Part shown: in pieces, positions 16,382-25,203 of the stretch
Position numbering within the stretch: the stretch's first letter is position 1
How the letters are laid out: the number at the start of each line of letters is the position of its first letter
From: an uncultured bacterium
GTDB lineage: Bacteria > Elusimicrobiota > Elusimicrobia > Elusimicrobiales > Elusimicrobiaceae
Assembly: GCA_949297775.1 (NCBI GenBank)
Contig: CASFTM010000006.1
Coordinates: 18,291-82,290, forward strand
DNA: 64,000 nt
Reading direction: 5' to 3'
Position numbers and translations under genes: made by a program
The notes under the pieces: generated by a model
What the model saw: the letters and a program-made list of their open reading frames with translations, nothing else
What the model was told of the DNA's origin: nothing
Database searches by the model: none

Positions 16382-17320
16382 TCAGTATTGGGCAAATTTA
16401 ATAATTCGCCGGGCCAGGGCATGGGGCTCAAAATCTTCAGTTGCATGTAAATCCAGTTTTAAAGCGTTGGTGTAACGCCCGAACCAGGTGCGCTGGCGCT
16501 TGGCGTATTGGCGGGTAAGAGTGGCGATTTGCTCAATGGCTTTTTGCCGGGAGAGTTTGCCTTGCAAATAGTCCACCGCCTGCGGGTAGCCCAAACTTTT
16601 TAAGGCGGGAATATCCGAAGGGTATCCTTCTTCCAGCAAGGTTTTGGCTTCGGCGCACATCGGGTCAAAAATTTGTTCCGTCCGGCGAGCAATACGCGCG
16701 TTTAAAGCGTCCTTATTCCACGCCAAATATACCCAGGAGGATTGGGTCGCATCCGGCAGTTGGAAAAATTTGCCGCTTTTTAGTTCGCTTGCGGGCCGCC
16801 CCGTCAGCAGGCACAGCTCCAGTGCGCGCATGGTGCGCTGTACATTCCCCGCCGGGATAGCGGCGGCGGAAACAGGGTCTTTTTCCGCCAAGGCGTTATG
16901 CAATCCTTCTTTGCCCTTTTCGTTCAGCAGGGCGGCTAATTGGCGGCGCGTTTCTGCCGTGCCCGGGGGCAGTTCGTCCATTCCCACAAAATACGCGTGC
17001 AGATACATCCCCGTCCCTCCGGCAAAAATAAGCTGCCGTCCGGCGTATCGTGCGGCGATTTCCCGCGCAAGCGTGCGGAAAGCCCCGGCGTTAAATGTGT
17101 CCGTAACGGGCAGAAAATCCACCAGCAGATACGGCACTCCGTCCACTTCGTATGTTCCATCGTGCCACGCGCCTTGCGGCTTGGCGGTGCCTATCGTCAG
17201 GCGTGTGTACACTTGGCGCGAATCGGCAGACACGATAATCCCGCCCGTCTGCCGGGCGAGTTCCAGCGCAAGTTCCGTTTTACCGGAAGCGGTCGGGCCG
17301 CAAAGGACGATGGGTTTCAT
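16382..17320 (-). CDS. miaA: tRNA dimethylallyltransferase
   Basis: This 312-residue enzyme adds the isopentenyl group to A37 of tRNAs reading UNN codons. It has the P-loop GPTASGKTELALELA at the N-terminus, SADSRQVYTRLTIGTAKP with the catalytic region, FAGGTGMYLHA, and the C-terminal RQYAKRQRTWF. MiaB, which acts on the product of MiaA, is encoded 0.7 kb upstream on the same strand, separated by a terminator, so the two are close but not one operon. Confidence 0.96.
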   Translation of the reverse strand: MKPIVLCGPTASGKTELALELARQTGGIIVSADSRQVYTRLTIGTAKPQGAWHDGTYEVDGVPYLLVDFLPVTDTFNAGAFRTLAREIAARYAGRQLIFAGGTGMYLHAYFVGMDELPPGTAETRRQLAALLNEKGKEGLHNALAEKDPVSAAAIPAGNVQRTMRALELCLLTGRPASELKSGKFFQLPDATQSSWVYLAWNKDALNARIARRTEQIFDPMCAEAKTLLEEGYPSDIPALKSLGYPQAVDYLQGKLSRQKAIEQIATLTRQYAKRQRTWFGRYTNALKLDLHATEDFEPHALARRIIKFAQY

Positions 17321-17469
17321 ATGATATATTTTAGTAAATTTCCGGCTGTCGGCAGGAAGTGGCTGGCTACTGCAGGCGGAGTAGACCTTTTTCTTTGCTT
17401 GTTGGCTATATGAATATTTAAAATAAGTGGCTGATATAGAAAAAATACAGAAATAAGACTTGCAGAAAT

Positions 17470-17502
17470 AAAACTCCCCCGCGTATACCGCGGGGGAGTT
17501 TT
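17470..17502 (-). terminator. Terminator after the PilZ gene
   Basis: Long GC stem (ACTCCCCCGCG / CGCGGGGGAGT, five-base loop TATAC) followed on the minus strand by TTTTATTT. It lies 21 bases beyond the PilZ stop codon. Confidence 0.9.
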
Positions 17503-17523
17503 GTTATTTGCGAAGTCGGGGAT

Positions 17524-17988
17524 TTATTTGCCTTCAAAAAGGCTTTCGTCTTTTTGGATTTTATTGCAGATGTGGTGGCATTTGCAGTTAGGCACACACA
17601 CTTCGGGCAGTTTTAACAAAATGCGGGTGTCGCAGTCGTTAAAGTCATCCGCCATTTCGCTGATGACCTTGGCGTCTTTATCCGCCATTTTGGTAAATTC
17701 AATCCCGATGGTATATACGTTTTCGCGCTGTTTGACCCAGGCCAATTTGGCTTCTACTTCTATTTTGCCGGTGCCGGGCAGCTGTAGGCTGATGGAAAAA
17801 CGGTCTGCCAGCGGCGCGCCCAAAAAGCTGATCATCCGCATACCGGAAGCGGATAAGTCCGCCAGAATGGCTACCAGGGAAGTTTCTTTCCCGTCTTCCG
17901 TTTTGTAATGCAGGTTAACCGGTTCAATCAGATTGCTGATGACCGGCATACGCGGATGTCTGCGTTTTTCAGAAAATTTTTTCGTCAT
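17524..17988 (-). CDS. PilZ-domain protein with Cys-rich tail
   Basis: This 154-residue soluble protein carries the two PilZ signatures for cyclic di-GMP binding: an Arg-rich RRHPR near the N-terminus (about residues 9-13) and DLSASGMRM (about 46-54), in the usual order and spacing. The last 40 residues end CVPNCKCHHICNK, with four cysteines and two histidines that could bind a metal. It starts 2 bases after miaB ends and is probably co-transcribed. A role in surface behaviour or pilus control is plausible because a prepilin is encoded nearby, but the target is unknown. Confidence 0.8.
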   Translation of the reverse strand: MTKKFSEKRRHPRMPVISNLIEPVNLHYKTEDGKETSLVAILADLSASGMRMISFLGAPLADRFSISLQLPGTGKIEVEAKLAWVKQRENVYTIGIEFTKMADKDAKVISEMADDFNDCDTRILLKLPEVCVPNCKCHHICNKIQKDESLFEGK

Positions 17989-17990
17989 AC

Positions 17991-19220
17991 TTAGTCCCTC
18001 GCAAATAATAATGTCCCGTCGGCTTTTTCAATTTCCACCCGGACGATAGAGCCCACGGGGTAAGTTTTGTTTGTTTTCACCCAAAAATTTTCGGAGGAGC
18101 GGCCTTTGTTTTCCGTTTCCAAAAGCACTTCCTGCACGGTGCCGGCCTGCGCTTGGTAAGCCGCGTCCGAGAGGCCCCTCACTTTATTTAACAAAATATC
18201 CAGTCTTTCTTCCAGTACCTTTTGCGGAAGCTGCTTCATTTGCGCAGCCGGCGTGCCTTGGCGGGGGGAATATTTGTAGCAATAGGCGATAAAGAATTTC
18301 GCCTCGTCCACCAGGGTTAAAGTCTGCTGGAAGTCTTCCTCCGTTTCCGTCGGGAAGCCCACGATGATATCGGTAGAAATGTTAAATCCGCAGTCTTTTA
18401 GCGCGTGTATTTTTTCCAAAAAAATCTCGCGCGTGTAACCGCGTTTCATTTCCTGCAGCACTTTGCTGGAGCCGCTTTGCACCGGCAGGTGCACATGACG
18501 GGCGATTTTGGGGTTGGCTTTGACGGCGTTTAAAAATTCCGGCGTAAAATAAATGGGGTGCGGGCTTGTAAAGCGGACGCGTTCCACGCCCGGTACTTCG
18601 CTGACGCGGTTTAGCAAATCGGCAAACGCAACGGTGCCGTTTTGATAGGCGTTGACGGTCTGCCCCAAAAGCATAATTTCTTTGGCTCCTGCCGCGGCTT
18701 TGCGGGCGGCTTCCTGCAGAATGTCCCGCGGGTCCAGGCATTTAATCGGCCCGCGCACGCTGGGCACAATGCAGTACGAGCAGGCAAAATTGCACCCGCG
18801 CATAATGGTTACGTACCCGGTAAGCCCCGGGGCGGGCAGCTGCCCCGCTTCGCCCGGTGCGCCAAACAGGCCGCTGGCGTTTAGCGTATCGGAAAAGTGT
18901 TCAATGTCTTTCGCGCCGGAAAGAATATCTAAAAACGGGTATTTCTTTTGCAGGGCTTTGCCTAAGCGTTGGGCGGCGCAGCCGGCAAAAATAATCACCC
19001 GGCCGGGTTTTTCTTTTTTCCAGGCGTTTAGGCGCCCGAGGAAAGATACGGCACGGTGTTCGGCGTGGTCGCGCACGGTGCAGGTGTTGATAAGCACGGT
19101 GTCGGCCTCGTCTAACTGATCCGTCAGCACAGCCCCGCGCGCCGCCAGGTGGGCGAACATTTCGTCCGAGTCCGCCACATTCATCTGGCAGCCGTAAGTT
19201 TGGATAAAGACTTTTCTCAT
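17991..19220 (-). CDS. miaB: tRNA-2-methylthio-N6-dimethylallyladenosine synthase
   Basis: This 409-residue radical SAM methylthiotransferase converts i6A37 to ms2i6A37. The N-terminal domain has the three auxiliary-cluster cysteines (TYGCQMN, NTCTVRDHAEHR, AGCAAQ), then the radical SAM motif GCNFACSYCIVPSVRG (CxxxCxxC) and the C-terminal TRAM domain, here ending VEIEKADGTLLFARD. RVRFTSPHP is a MiaB-type sequence. Its substrate-producing partner miaA is nearby. It is followed without a gap by the PilZ gene. Confidence 0.95.
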   Translation of the reverse strand: MRKVFIQTYGCQMNVADSDEMFAHLAARGAVLTDQLDEADTVLINTCTVRDHAEHRAVSFLGRLNAWKKEKPGRVIIFAGCAAQRLGKALQKKYPFLDILSGAKDIEHFSDTLNASGLFGAPGEAGQLPAPGLTGYVTIMRGCNFACSYCIVPSVRGPIKCLDPRDILQEAARKAAAGAKEIMLLGQTVNAYQNGTVAFADLLNRVSEVPGVERVRFTSPHPIYFTPEFLNAVKANPKIARHVHLPVQSGSSKVLQEMKRGYTREIFLEKIHALKDCGFNISTDIIVGFPTETEEDFQQTLTLVDEAKFFIAYCYKYSPRQGTPAAQMKQLPQKVLEERLDILLNKVRGLSDAAYQAQAGTVQEVLLETENKGRSSENFWVKTNKTYPVGSIVRVEIEKADGTLLFARD

Positions 19221-19232
19221 AGCAGTAAAAAA

Positions 19233-19260
19233 GCAAGGCGGCCCCGAAAGGCCGCCTTGC
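19233..19260 (-). terminator. Terminator of the bat-gmhA-rpiB-pgi operon
   Basis: Perfect 11-bp stem GCAAGGCGGCC / GGCCGCCTTGC followed on the minus strand by TTTTTTAC. It separates pgi from miaB. Confidence 0.9.
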
Positions 19261-19271
19261 GCAAGAACAGA

Positions 19272-20951
19272 TTAGAACAAGCCGCTAATTTTTTTGATGC
19301 TTTCCAAAATAGGCTGCGTGAGGTGGATTTTAATCACGCGTCTGCCTTTGGACTGCAGGGCCTGAAAGTCGCCCAGCGCCTGCGCATTGCAGAGCTGGCC
19401 GAAGGTGTAGTGCTGGCCGGGGATTTTGATATCGTTCGCCGGGTCGGCGGACAAAATCAAAAATACGCCGTTGTTGCCGTCGCCTTTGTGCAGCTGCCCG
19501 GTGGAGTGCAGGTAGCGCGGGCCGAAGCCAAACAGTACGGCGCGTTTGGTGCGGGCCATAATTTTATCGCGCAGTGCAAGCAGGGCTTTTTCCACTTCTT
19601 CGGACGGATAGACGTAGGGCAGAATAGCCACATAGTCGTTGCTTTCCAACAGGGAGTAGAGGTCCTGCGCCAGGGTGCTGAGTTTGACTTCGTCCGCAAT
19701 GTCGGAAGACACCAAAATCGGCGCGGAAACTTCGGCGGGAATATCGCCCGCTTCCAGTTTGGCCAGTACGTTTTTGGTTAGCGTCTTGGCTTCCTGCACG
19801 TTGGGCTGGTCAAACGGGTCAATGCCCAAAATGGCGCCGGCGGCGGCGGTGGCGATTTCCCACAGCAGGAACATCGCTCCCAGCTGATACAGCCCGCCGA
19901 GGCTGATGGTTAAAATGGGGTAGCCGCGTTCGGCTAAGTCGTCGGCTATAGCGGTAACGCGCTTATCGTCTTCGCTCCCGGTAGAGAGGTGGACAAACAG
20001 GCGGTCGTCGCGGTAGTCAAAATTGGTTTTGAGCATTTCGCCCGCTACCGGCACAATGCCTTTGCCTTCTTTGCCGGTGGATTCGGCTACCAACTGTTCC
20101 GCCCACAAGCCGAAGGTGGCAAAATCTTTCGGGGTGAGCAAGGTCAGTTTGTCTTTGCCGTGGTTGACATTGCAGGCACCCATAAACGCACCGAGTTTGA
20201 CGGCGGCGTTGTCTTTTACGGGAGCTTCCGGCCCGAACGAGGCGGCCTGTTCTTTGGCTTCGGTAAGCAGGCGTTTTATGTCCACGCCCATAATGGCGGC
20301 CGGCACGATGCCAAACATAGACAGCGCCGAAAAGCGCCCGCCGATATCCGCCGGGTTCAAAAACGTTTTGCGGAAGTGATGTTTTTTAGCCAAGGCTTCC
20401 AAGCCGGTTCCGGGGTCGGTAATGGCGGCGAAGTTTTGACCGGGCTCTTTTACGCCGGATTTTTTTACTTCATCCCAGAAATAGGCAAATTGAGAGGAGG
20501 GTTCCACCGTGCCGCCGGATTTGCTGGCGAAAATGAACAGCGTTTGCGCCGGGTTAATGCGCGCGCGGGCGGCGCCGATCCAATCCGGGTTGGTGGTGTC
20601 TAATACGATGAGCTCCGGCCAGCCTTCCTGTTTGCCGAAAACGGTGCGGAACACTTCCGGCGCCAAAGACGAACCGCCCATCCCCATAATGACGCAATGT
20701 CTGAAATTTTGTTTTACGTCGTGGGCAAACGCCAATATATCGTCAATCCGTTCCAGCGTCCAGTCGTACACTTTCTGCCAGCCTAAAAATTTAACGATAA
20801 ATTCCATATGCTCTTTGTCTTGTTTCCAAAGAGTGGGGTCCTTGGCCCAGAATTTGGTGTTGAAATCCAACCCTTCCAGTTTGATTTCGCCTTCCCGGAT
20901 AATTCCTTCGGCCATAGGGTTTGCATGTGTATTCATCATAAGTTTCATCAT
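19272..20951 (-). CDS. pgi: Glucose-6-phosphate isomerase
   Basis: This protein of about 560 residues has two SIS-type subdomains. VIMGMGGSSLAPEVFRTVFG and FIFASKSGGTVEPSSQ bind the sugar phosphate; LNPADIGGRFSALSMFGIVPAA and IDPFDQPNVQEAKTLT are conserved in the GPI family. Its C-terminal third resembles the isomerase portion of transaldolase/GPI fusions more than E. coli Pgi. It interconverts glucose-6-P and fructose-6-P. The start is uncertain: ATG codons at 20951, 20948, 20939 and 20936 follow a GAGG, and the earlier TTG is unlikely. It is last in a run with rpiB and gmhA, all sugar-phosphate isomerases. Confidence 0.92.
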   Translation of the reverse strand: MMKLMMNTHANPMAEGIIREGEIKLEGLDFNTKFWAKDPTLWKQDKEHMEFIVKFLGWQKVYDWTLERIDDILAFAHDVKQNFRHCVIMGMGGSSLAPEVFRTVFGKQEGWPELIVLDTTNPDWIGAARARINPAQTLFIFASKSGGTVEPSSQFAYFWDEVKKSGVKEPGQNFAAITDPGTGLEALAKKHHFRKTFLNPADIGGRFSALSMFGIVPAAIMGVDIKRLLTEAKEQAASFGPEAPVKDNAAVKLGAFMGACNVNHGKDKLTLLTPKDFATFGLWAEQLVAESTGKEGKGIVPVAGEMLKTNFDYRDDRLFVHLSTGSEDDKRVTAIADDLAERGYPILTISLGGLYQLGAMFLLWEIATAAAGAILGIDPFDQPNVQEAKTLTKNVLAKLEAGDIPAEVSAPILVSSDIADEVKLSTLAQDLYSLLESNDYVAILPYVYPSEEVEKALLALRDKIMARTKRAVLFGFGPRYLHSTGQLHKGDGNNGVFLILSADPANDIKIPGQHYTFGQLCNAQALGDFQALQSKGRRVIKIHLTQPILESIKKISGLF

Positions 20952-20979
20952 CCTCAATCAATTTTAAGACCGGTGGGTC

Positions 20980-21432
20980 TTATTTAAAATTTGCGTTTTC
21001 AATCGCTTTTACTTTTTTTAACCTCTCTTCGTGGCGGGTGCCCGTCAGGAAAGAGGCGTTTAAAAAACGTTCGGTCAGTTCTTCGGCCATCGCCGGGCCG
21101 ATAATGCGCGCTCCTAAACACAACACATTAAGTGCGTCGTGCTCTACGGCCTGCTTGGCGCTGTATGCGTCGTGGCAGACGCACGCGCGGACGCCTTTGG
21201 TTTTGTTAGCCGTTACGCATACCCCCACCCCGCTTCCGCAAAGCAGAATGCCGCGGTCCGCCTGTTTGGCGGCTACCATTTTGGCCACTTTGTCGGCATA
21301 GTCCGGGTAGTCGGCGCGTTCCGTGCTGAAGGTGCCGCAGTCTATCACTTCGTGCCCGAGGCGCAGTACCGCCTCTTTCACGGTTTCTTTCAGCGGAAAT
21401 CCCGCATGGTCACAACCAATTGCTATTTTCAT
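20980..21432 (-). CDS. rpiB: Ribose-5-phosphate isomerase B
   Basis: This 150-residue RpiB/LacAB-family enzyme interconverts ribose-5-P and ribulose-5-P. Its motifs are CDHAGFPLKE, DYPDYA, the phosphate loop GILLCGSGVGVCVTANK with the catalytic Cys in LCGSG, and RACVCHDAYSAKQAVEHDALNVLCLGAR. It lies 3 bases after gmhA and 28 before pgi, so it belongs to the same transcript. The genes together supply pentose and heptose phosphates. Confidence 0.95.
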   Translation of the reverse strand: MKIAIGCDHAGFPLKETVKEAVLRLGHEVIDCGTFSTERADYPDYADKVAKMVAAKQADRGILLCGSGVGVCVTANKTKGVRACVCHDAYSAKQAVEHDALNVLCLGARIIGPAMAEELTERFLNASFLTGTRHEERLKKVKAIENANFK

Positions 21433-21435
21433 AAA

Positions 21436-21993
21436 TCAGTAAGCCTGGTCCACCAAGTCGCACATACAGTGGCCCATAAAAATATGGCAGGCCTGGATGT
21501 GCGGCGTATCTTTGACGTTTACCACCAGCGGCAAATCGCACATATCCTTAATCGTGCCGCCGTCTTTGCCTAAAAAAGCCGCCGTAAAACATCCTTTGCG
21601 TTTGGCAAGCCCCAGCGCCAAGTATACGTTTTTGCTGTTGCCGGAAGTGGAAATGCCAATGACCACATCGCCTTCTTTGGCAAAGCCGTCAATCTGGCGG
21701 GAAAAAACCACATCGTACGAATAGTCGTTGCCAATGGCGGTAAGTGTGGAGGAATTGGTGTTTAAGGCCAAAGCCGGCAGCGAGGGGCGTTCTTTTTTAA
21801 ACCGGCCTACAAATTCTGCCGCAATATGCTGTGCGTCAGAGGCGCTGCCGCCGTTTCCCATTAAAATAACTTTATTGCCTTTTTTAAACGCTTCCGTCAC
21901 TTTGGCGGCCAATTCTTCCACTTTGTCCGCCAAGTGTTCTTTTACGTACGTAACGGCTTGAATGAGCTCATCGGCTTGTTGTTGTACAAACAT
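21436..21993 (-). CDS. gmhA: Sedoheptulose-7-phosphate isomerase (phosphoheptose isomerase)
   Basis: This 185-residue SIS-domain protein has the GmhA motifs MGNGGSASDAQHIAAEFVGRF and VVIGISTSGNSKNVYLAL, with the zinc/active-site His near the C-terminus (HIQACHIFMGHCMCD). The enzyme starts ADP-heptose synthesis for lipopolysaccharide inner core, consistent with a Gram-negative envelope. It sits 14 bases downstream of batE and 3 upstream of rpiB, continuing the bat transcript into sugar-phosphate genes. Confidence 0.93.
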   Translation of the reverse strand: MFVQQQADELIQAVTYVKEHLADKVEELAAKVTEAFKKGNKVILMGNGGSASDAQHIAAEFVGRFKKERPSLPALALNTNSSTLTAIGNDYSYDVVFSRQIDGFAKEGDVVIGISTSGNSKNVYLALGLAKRKGCFTAAFLGKDGGTIKDMCDLPLVVNVKDTPHIQACHIFMGHCMCDLVDQAY

Positions 21994-22007
21994 AAAAATA
22001 CCTCAGT

Positions 22008-22727
22008 TTAAATTTGTTCCACGGTGCTCTTTTCCACCCAGCCTTTTAGGCCTTGGGATTTGACGATGACTTCATACCAATCGTCTTTGGTGTCCTGCAC
22101 CGCCAGCAAATGGCCTTGCGGCACGCTGGCGCTTGCGGGAAAATTTGTTCCCGGGCCGCTGCGTATTTCCGCCACCGCAGAGGCAACCACCGCCAGGTGT
22201 TCCTGCTCCAGCGTATAGCGGGCATACAACCAGCCACTGCAGATAATCAGTATCACCACGCTGGCGAAAAACACCCGTTTGAACTTGCGTTTAAGCAGCC
22301 ACACGGAACCCGCCGCACAAAACAGCCACAATAAAAGGAATGTGAGTCCTTTTACTTCATCATAGGATAAATAAAAGAACGCTTTGTGCAATATTTCCGG
22401 CATACCGGCCGGGACCAACCGTTCGCCCCCGGCGGCTAAGGCCAGGGTTAGGTTGTGGCGGATGTCTGCATCCCGCGGGGCCAGTTTAAAAGCCCGGTAA
22501 TAGTTGGCGGCGGCCAAACCCTTGCTGCCCATTTTAAAATAGCAGTTACCTATATTGTAGTAAACATAAGGGTCGTTTGGGGCGTTTTTTAGTTCGCTTT
22601 CATACAAACCCAACGCGGCGGAAAACTTGCCTTGCCGGTAGAATCCTTCGGCTTGTTGGAGGGTGTTCTGTCCCCAGGAAAAGGCCGCCAGAGAAGACAG
22701 AATGACAATTAAAAGCAGGTGTTTCAT
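22008..22727 (-). CDS. batE: BatE-like TPR/SH3 membrane protein
   Basis: The 239-residue product starts at the ATG overlapping the batD stop by 4 bases; a longer upstream frame is not credible. It has a signal peptide (MKHLLLIVILSSLAAFSWG), two TPR units (AEGFYRQGKFSAALGLYESELK, YVYYNIGNCYFKMGSKGLAAANYYRAF), two transmembrane helices near the middle (ending WLLKRKFKR), and a C-terminal bacterial SH3 domain (VASAVAEIRSGPGTNFPASASVPQGHL...GWVEKSTVEQI). This is the layout of BatE in Bacteroides aerotolerance operons. The SH3 part should face the periplasm, possibly toward peptidoglycan. Confidence 0.85.
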   Translation of the reverse strand: MKHLLLIVILSSLAAFSWGQNTLQQAEGFYRQGKFSAALGLYESELKNAPNDPYVYYNIGNCYFKMGSKGLAAANYYRAFKLAPRDADIRHNLTLALAAGGERLVPAGMPEILHKAFFYLSYDEVKGLTFLLLWLFCAAGSVWLLKRKFKRVFFASVVILIICSGWLYARYTLEQEHLAVVASAVAEIRSGPGTNFPASASVPQGHLLAVQDTKDDWYEVIVKSQGLKGWVEKSTVEQI

Positions 22728-24538
22728 TTGGCTTCTTCCTCCAGCAGTTTTAAAATATCCAGCGCTTGGTGCGCCAGTTCCTGCGCGCTTTGCGTGTCGG
22801 GCGCACCCGGGGCAAAGCGGGCCGCGTCCAGCCGCTGCCACAAAAGGGCAAAGGCTTCCGCCGTGGCGGGCGTAATACCGCGCTTGGTTAAAGCCGTCAA
22901 GATGGATTTAAGCGGCATACTGCCGGTGCTGATTTTCATCTTTTGTTGTAAGTAACCGGAAACGGCATCCGCCACCGCTTCGGTGGAAAAGGCTTTCTTC
23001 AGGCGATTTTTGGCAGCGGTGTACGCGCGTTTGTGCGCCAGTGACTTGCGCCCAACCGATGCAAACAGCACGCTCAACGCTAGTATTGTGAGCATAATCC
23101 AGTTGAGCGTTTGCCATGTGCTTAAGCGGGCTAAAACGGAGGGCTGCGGGGCCAATGTTTGCTTCAAATAGGCAATATCCTTCCCCAATGTTTGGATGCC
23201 GGCCGCCGCCGCGGCGGCCGCGCCAAAATCAAACCCGCTGTCCGTTTTGGTGGAAGGGGTAACAGTGATGTTAACCGGTTCGGTTTGCAGGGTTTTATAG
23301 GAGCGGGTTGCCGGATTGAAATAGGACCATTTGACTGCCGGCAGCGTATAGATGCCGGAAGCCGCCGGAACCAACACGGTTTTAAATGTTTTGGTGCTGT
23401 ATATCTGCCCGTTGGATACGGAGGTATTGGAGGCGGATTGGGGCGTATAGATTTTAAACCCGTCCAGCGTCGGGAATTGGATGTCCGCCGTAGGCTTTAA
23501 ATTGCCCGGCCCTTTGACGGTAACGGTTAACGTGACGGCTTCTCCTGCTTCCACTTCGGTTCGGTCCGCTTGGGCGGAAAGAGTGTAGCCGGTTCCCACG
23601 GCGCCATAAAAAGTGTTGGGCTTGCCAGCTGCCGGTACGGGGCGGATATTAAGCGTAATGGGAGTGGAGCGGGCGGTTTCTTCTTTGCTGGCGGCGGCAA
23701 CGGCAAAAAAGCGGTCCAGCGCCGATAGCGGGGACGAACCCGTCATATAGCGCACGGAAGCCGCACCAACGGTGGCTTTGCCGGGAGCGGCACCAGTCAG
23801 CTGGTAGCGCTGTTCTTCATAGCGGTATAGCACGCCGCCGATGCTTTGCGTGCCCTGAGAGGAACCGATTTCTTCCATAAAAATATTGGAAACGGTTGGC
23901 TTCTGGTAAGGGGCGTCGTAAAACGGGCGGTTGTAATAAAACCGCACCGCCAGGGTAACTGCTTCGTTTACATAGGGCGTTTTGTCGCTTACGGCGGCTA
24001 CCAAAAAGTAGTTTTCATCCCCGCGGGCATAGGCTTGGTTGGCTAAATCCCGCTCCAGCGGGGGCAGAGAAGGGTCGGCTTTTTCGCGCGGGCGTTTGAC
24101 GGCGGCAGAATCGTAATTGCCGGTGGAAGCCGGTTTGGCGGTGGTGGAAGCCGGCTGGGCGTTTTGCACGCCTTGGGCGTTGCGGTAAACGTTTACGGAA
24201 ATAGGTTCCGTTTTGTAAGTTTTGCCGTTATGAGAAAATTGAATGGCGCCAATTGTCGCTTTGCCTACAAAGCGGGGCAGCATAATATAGCGGAAGGTGG
24301 TGGTGGTACGGCCGTTAACGGAAGATTGGAGCACTTCGCGCGAATATACGTTAAACGCCGGCAGGCTGGGCAGCTGGGGCATAACCATATTGCCCGACGC
24401 GCCGTTTACTTCCACCGTTAGCGTCAGTTCATCATCCAGCGTCAGGTTGGTTTTATCCACCCGCGCGGTAACGGATACCTGCGCCGCCGACCATACGGCG
24501 AGGCTTAGAAACAAAAAAGACAATAAAATTTTCTTCAT
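22724..24538 (-). CDS. batD: BatD (aerotolerance operon protein)
   Basis: This 604-residue protein has a signal peptide, a long beta-rich periplasmic region (VTARVDKTNLTLDDELTLTVEVNG...PAFNVYSREVLQSS, then repeated Ig-like blocks such as RTEVEAGEAVTLTVTVKGPGNLKPT), one TM helix (WIMLTILALSVLFAS, about residue 480) and a cytoplasmic helical tail. This is the BatD family. It follows batC by 4 bases and overlaps batE. Bat proteins are linked to oxygen or stress tolerance in Bacteroides and Leptospira studies; the biochemical mechanism is not settled. Confidence 0.9.
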   Translation of the reverse strand: MKKILLSFLFLSLAVWSAAQVSVTARVDKTNLTLDDELTLTVEVNGASGNMVMPQLPSLPAFNVYSREVLQSSVNGRTTTTFRYIMLPRFVGKATIGAIQFSHNGKTYKTEPISVNVYRNAQGVQNAQPASTTAKPASTGNYDSAAVKRPREKADPSLPPLERDLANQAYARGDENYFLVAAVSDKTPYVNEAVTLAVRFYYNRPFYDAPYQKPTVSNIFMEEIGSSQGTQSIGGVLYRYEEQRYQLTGAAPGKATVGAASVRYMTGSSPLSALDRFFAVAAASKEETARSTPITLNIRPVPAAGKPNTFYGAVGTGYTLSAQADRTEVEAGEAVTLTVTVKGPGNLKPTADIQFPTLDGFKIYTPQSASNTSVSNGQIYSTKTFKTVLVPAASGIYTLPAVKWSYFNPATRSYKTLQTEPVNITVTPSTKTDSGFDFGAAAAAAAGIQTLGKDIAYLKQTLAPQPSVLARLSTWQTLNWIMLTILALSVLFASVGRKSLAHKRAYTAAKNRLKKAFSTEAVADAVSGYLQQKMKISTGSMPLKSILTALTKRGITPATAEAFALLWQRLDAARFAPGAPDTQSAQELAHQALDILKLLEEEAK

Positions 24539-24542
24539 AGAT

Positions 24543-25202
24543 TTACCAATCTTTCTCTACGGTGTTTTGTTGGGCCGCCCCCGCCTGGGTGGGTTTTTTG
24601 TATTCATTTTCCCGGGCCATTTGCATTACGCGGTTGGCGTCGGCTTTGTCCATAGCGTCCTGCGGCTGGGAGGGATTTTGTTGGTTCTGTTCTTCCGGGG
24701 ACTGGCCTTTGCCGTCCTGATCCTGTTTGTCCTGGTTGGAAGAATCTTCGTCCTGGTTTTGTTGGTTCTGGTTGTTTTTGTTCTGCTGGTTTTGCTGTTC
24801 CTGCAGTACCAATTGCAAATTATGGACGGCTTCTTTGTCCTGCGGGTTTTTAACGATTGCCTGGCGGTATGCCTGGATAGCTTGTTCCGCATTTCCGCCG
24901 CGGTAATACGCGTTTCCCAAATTAAACAGGGCATCCTGCGCCAGGGCGCCAGCTTGTTCGGCGGTTTTTTCAAAAGCTTGTTCGGCGGCGGCGTAGTCCT
25001 TTAAGTAGTAGGCCGCGGCCCCCGCGCCGAAGGAAGCTCTTTCTTCATGCGGATTTTCTTTTAAAATGGCGTTATAGGCGGATAAAGCTTGCCCGTATTT
25101 TTGGTCCTCATACAGTTTCCCACTATGGCGCAGGTCCGCCCGCACGCCGCCGTAAGCGCAGGATACACTGCCAAGAAATAACAGACAAAGCAATTTCTTC
25201 AT
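24543..25202 (-). CDS. batC: BatC-like TPR protein with Gln/Asn-rich tail
   Basis: This 219-residue protein has a signal peptide (MKKLLCLLFLGSVSCAYG), three TPR-like units (LYEDQKYGQALSAYNAILKENP, YYLKDYAAAEQAFEK, FNLGNAYYRGGNAEQAIQAYRQAIVKNP) and a low-complexity tail of about 90 residues rich in Gln, Asn, Asp and Lys. It ends in a short conserved Trp-containing end. This matches BatC. It lies between batB (1-base gap) and batD. The tail is probably disordered and may tether the TPR domain in the periplasm. Confidence 0.85.
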   Translation of the reverse strand: MKKLLCLLFLGSVSCAYGGVRADLRHSGKLYEDQKYGQALSAYNAILKENPHEERASFGAGAAAYYLKDYAAAEQAFEKTAEQAGALAQDALFNLGNAYYRGGNAEQAIQAYRQAIVKNPQDKEAVHNLQLVLQEQQNQQNKNNQNQQNQDEDSSNQDKQDQDGKGQSPEEQNQQNPSQPQDAMDKADANRVMQMARENEYKKPTQAGAAQQNTVEKDW

Positions 25203-25203
25203 A

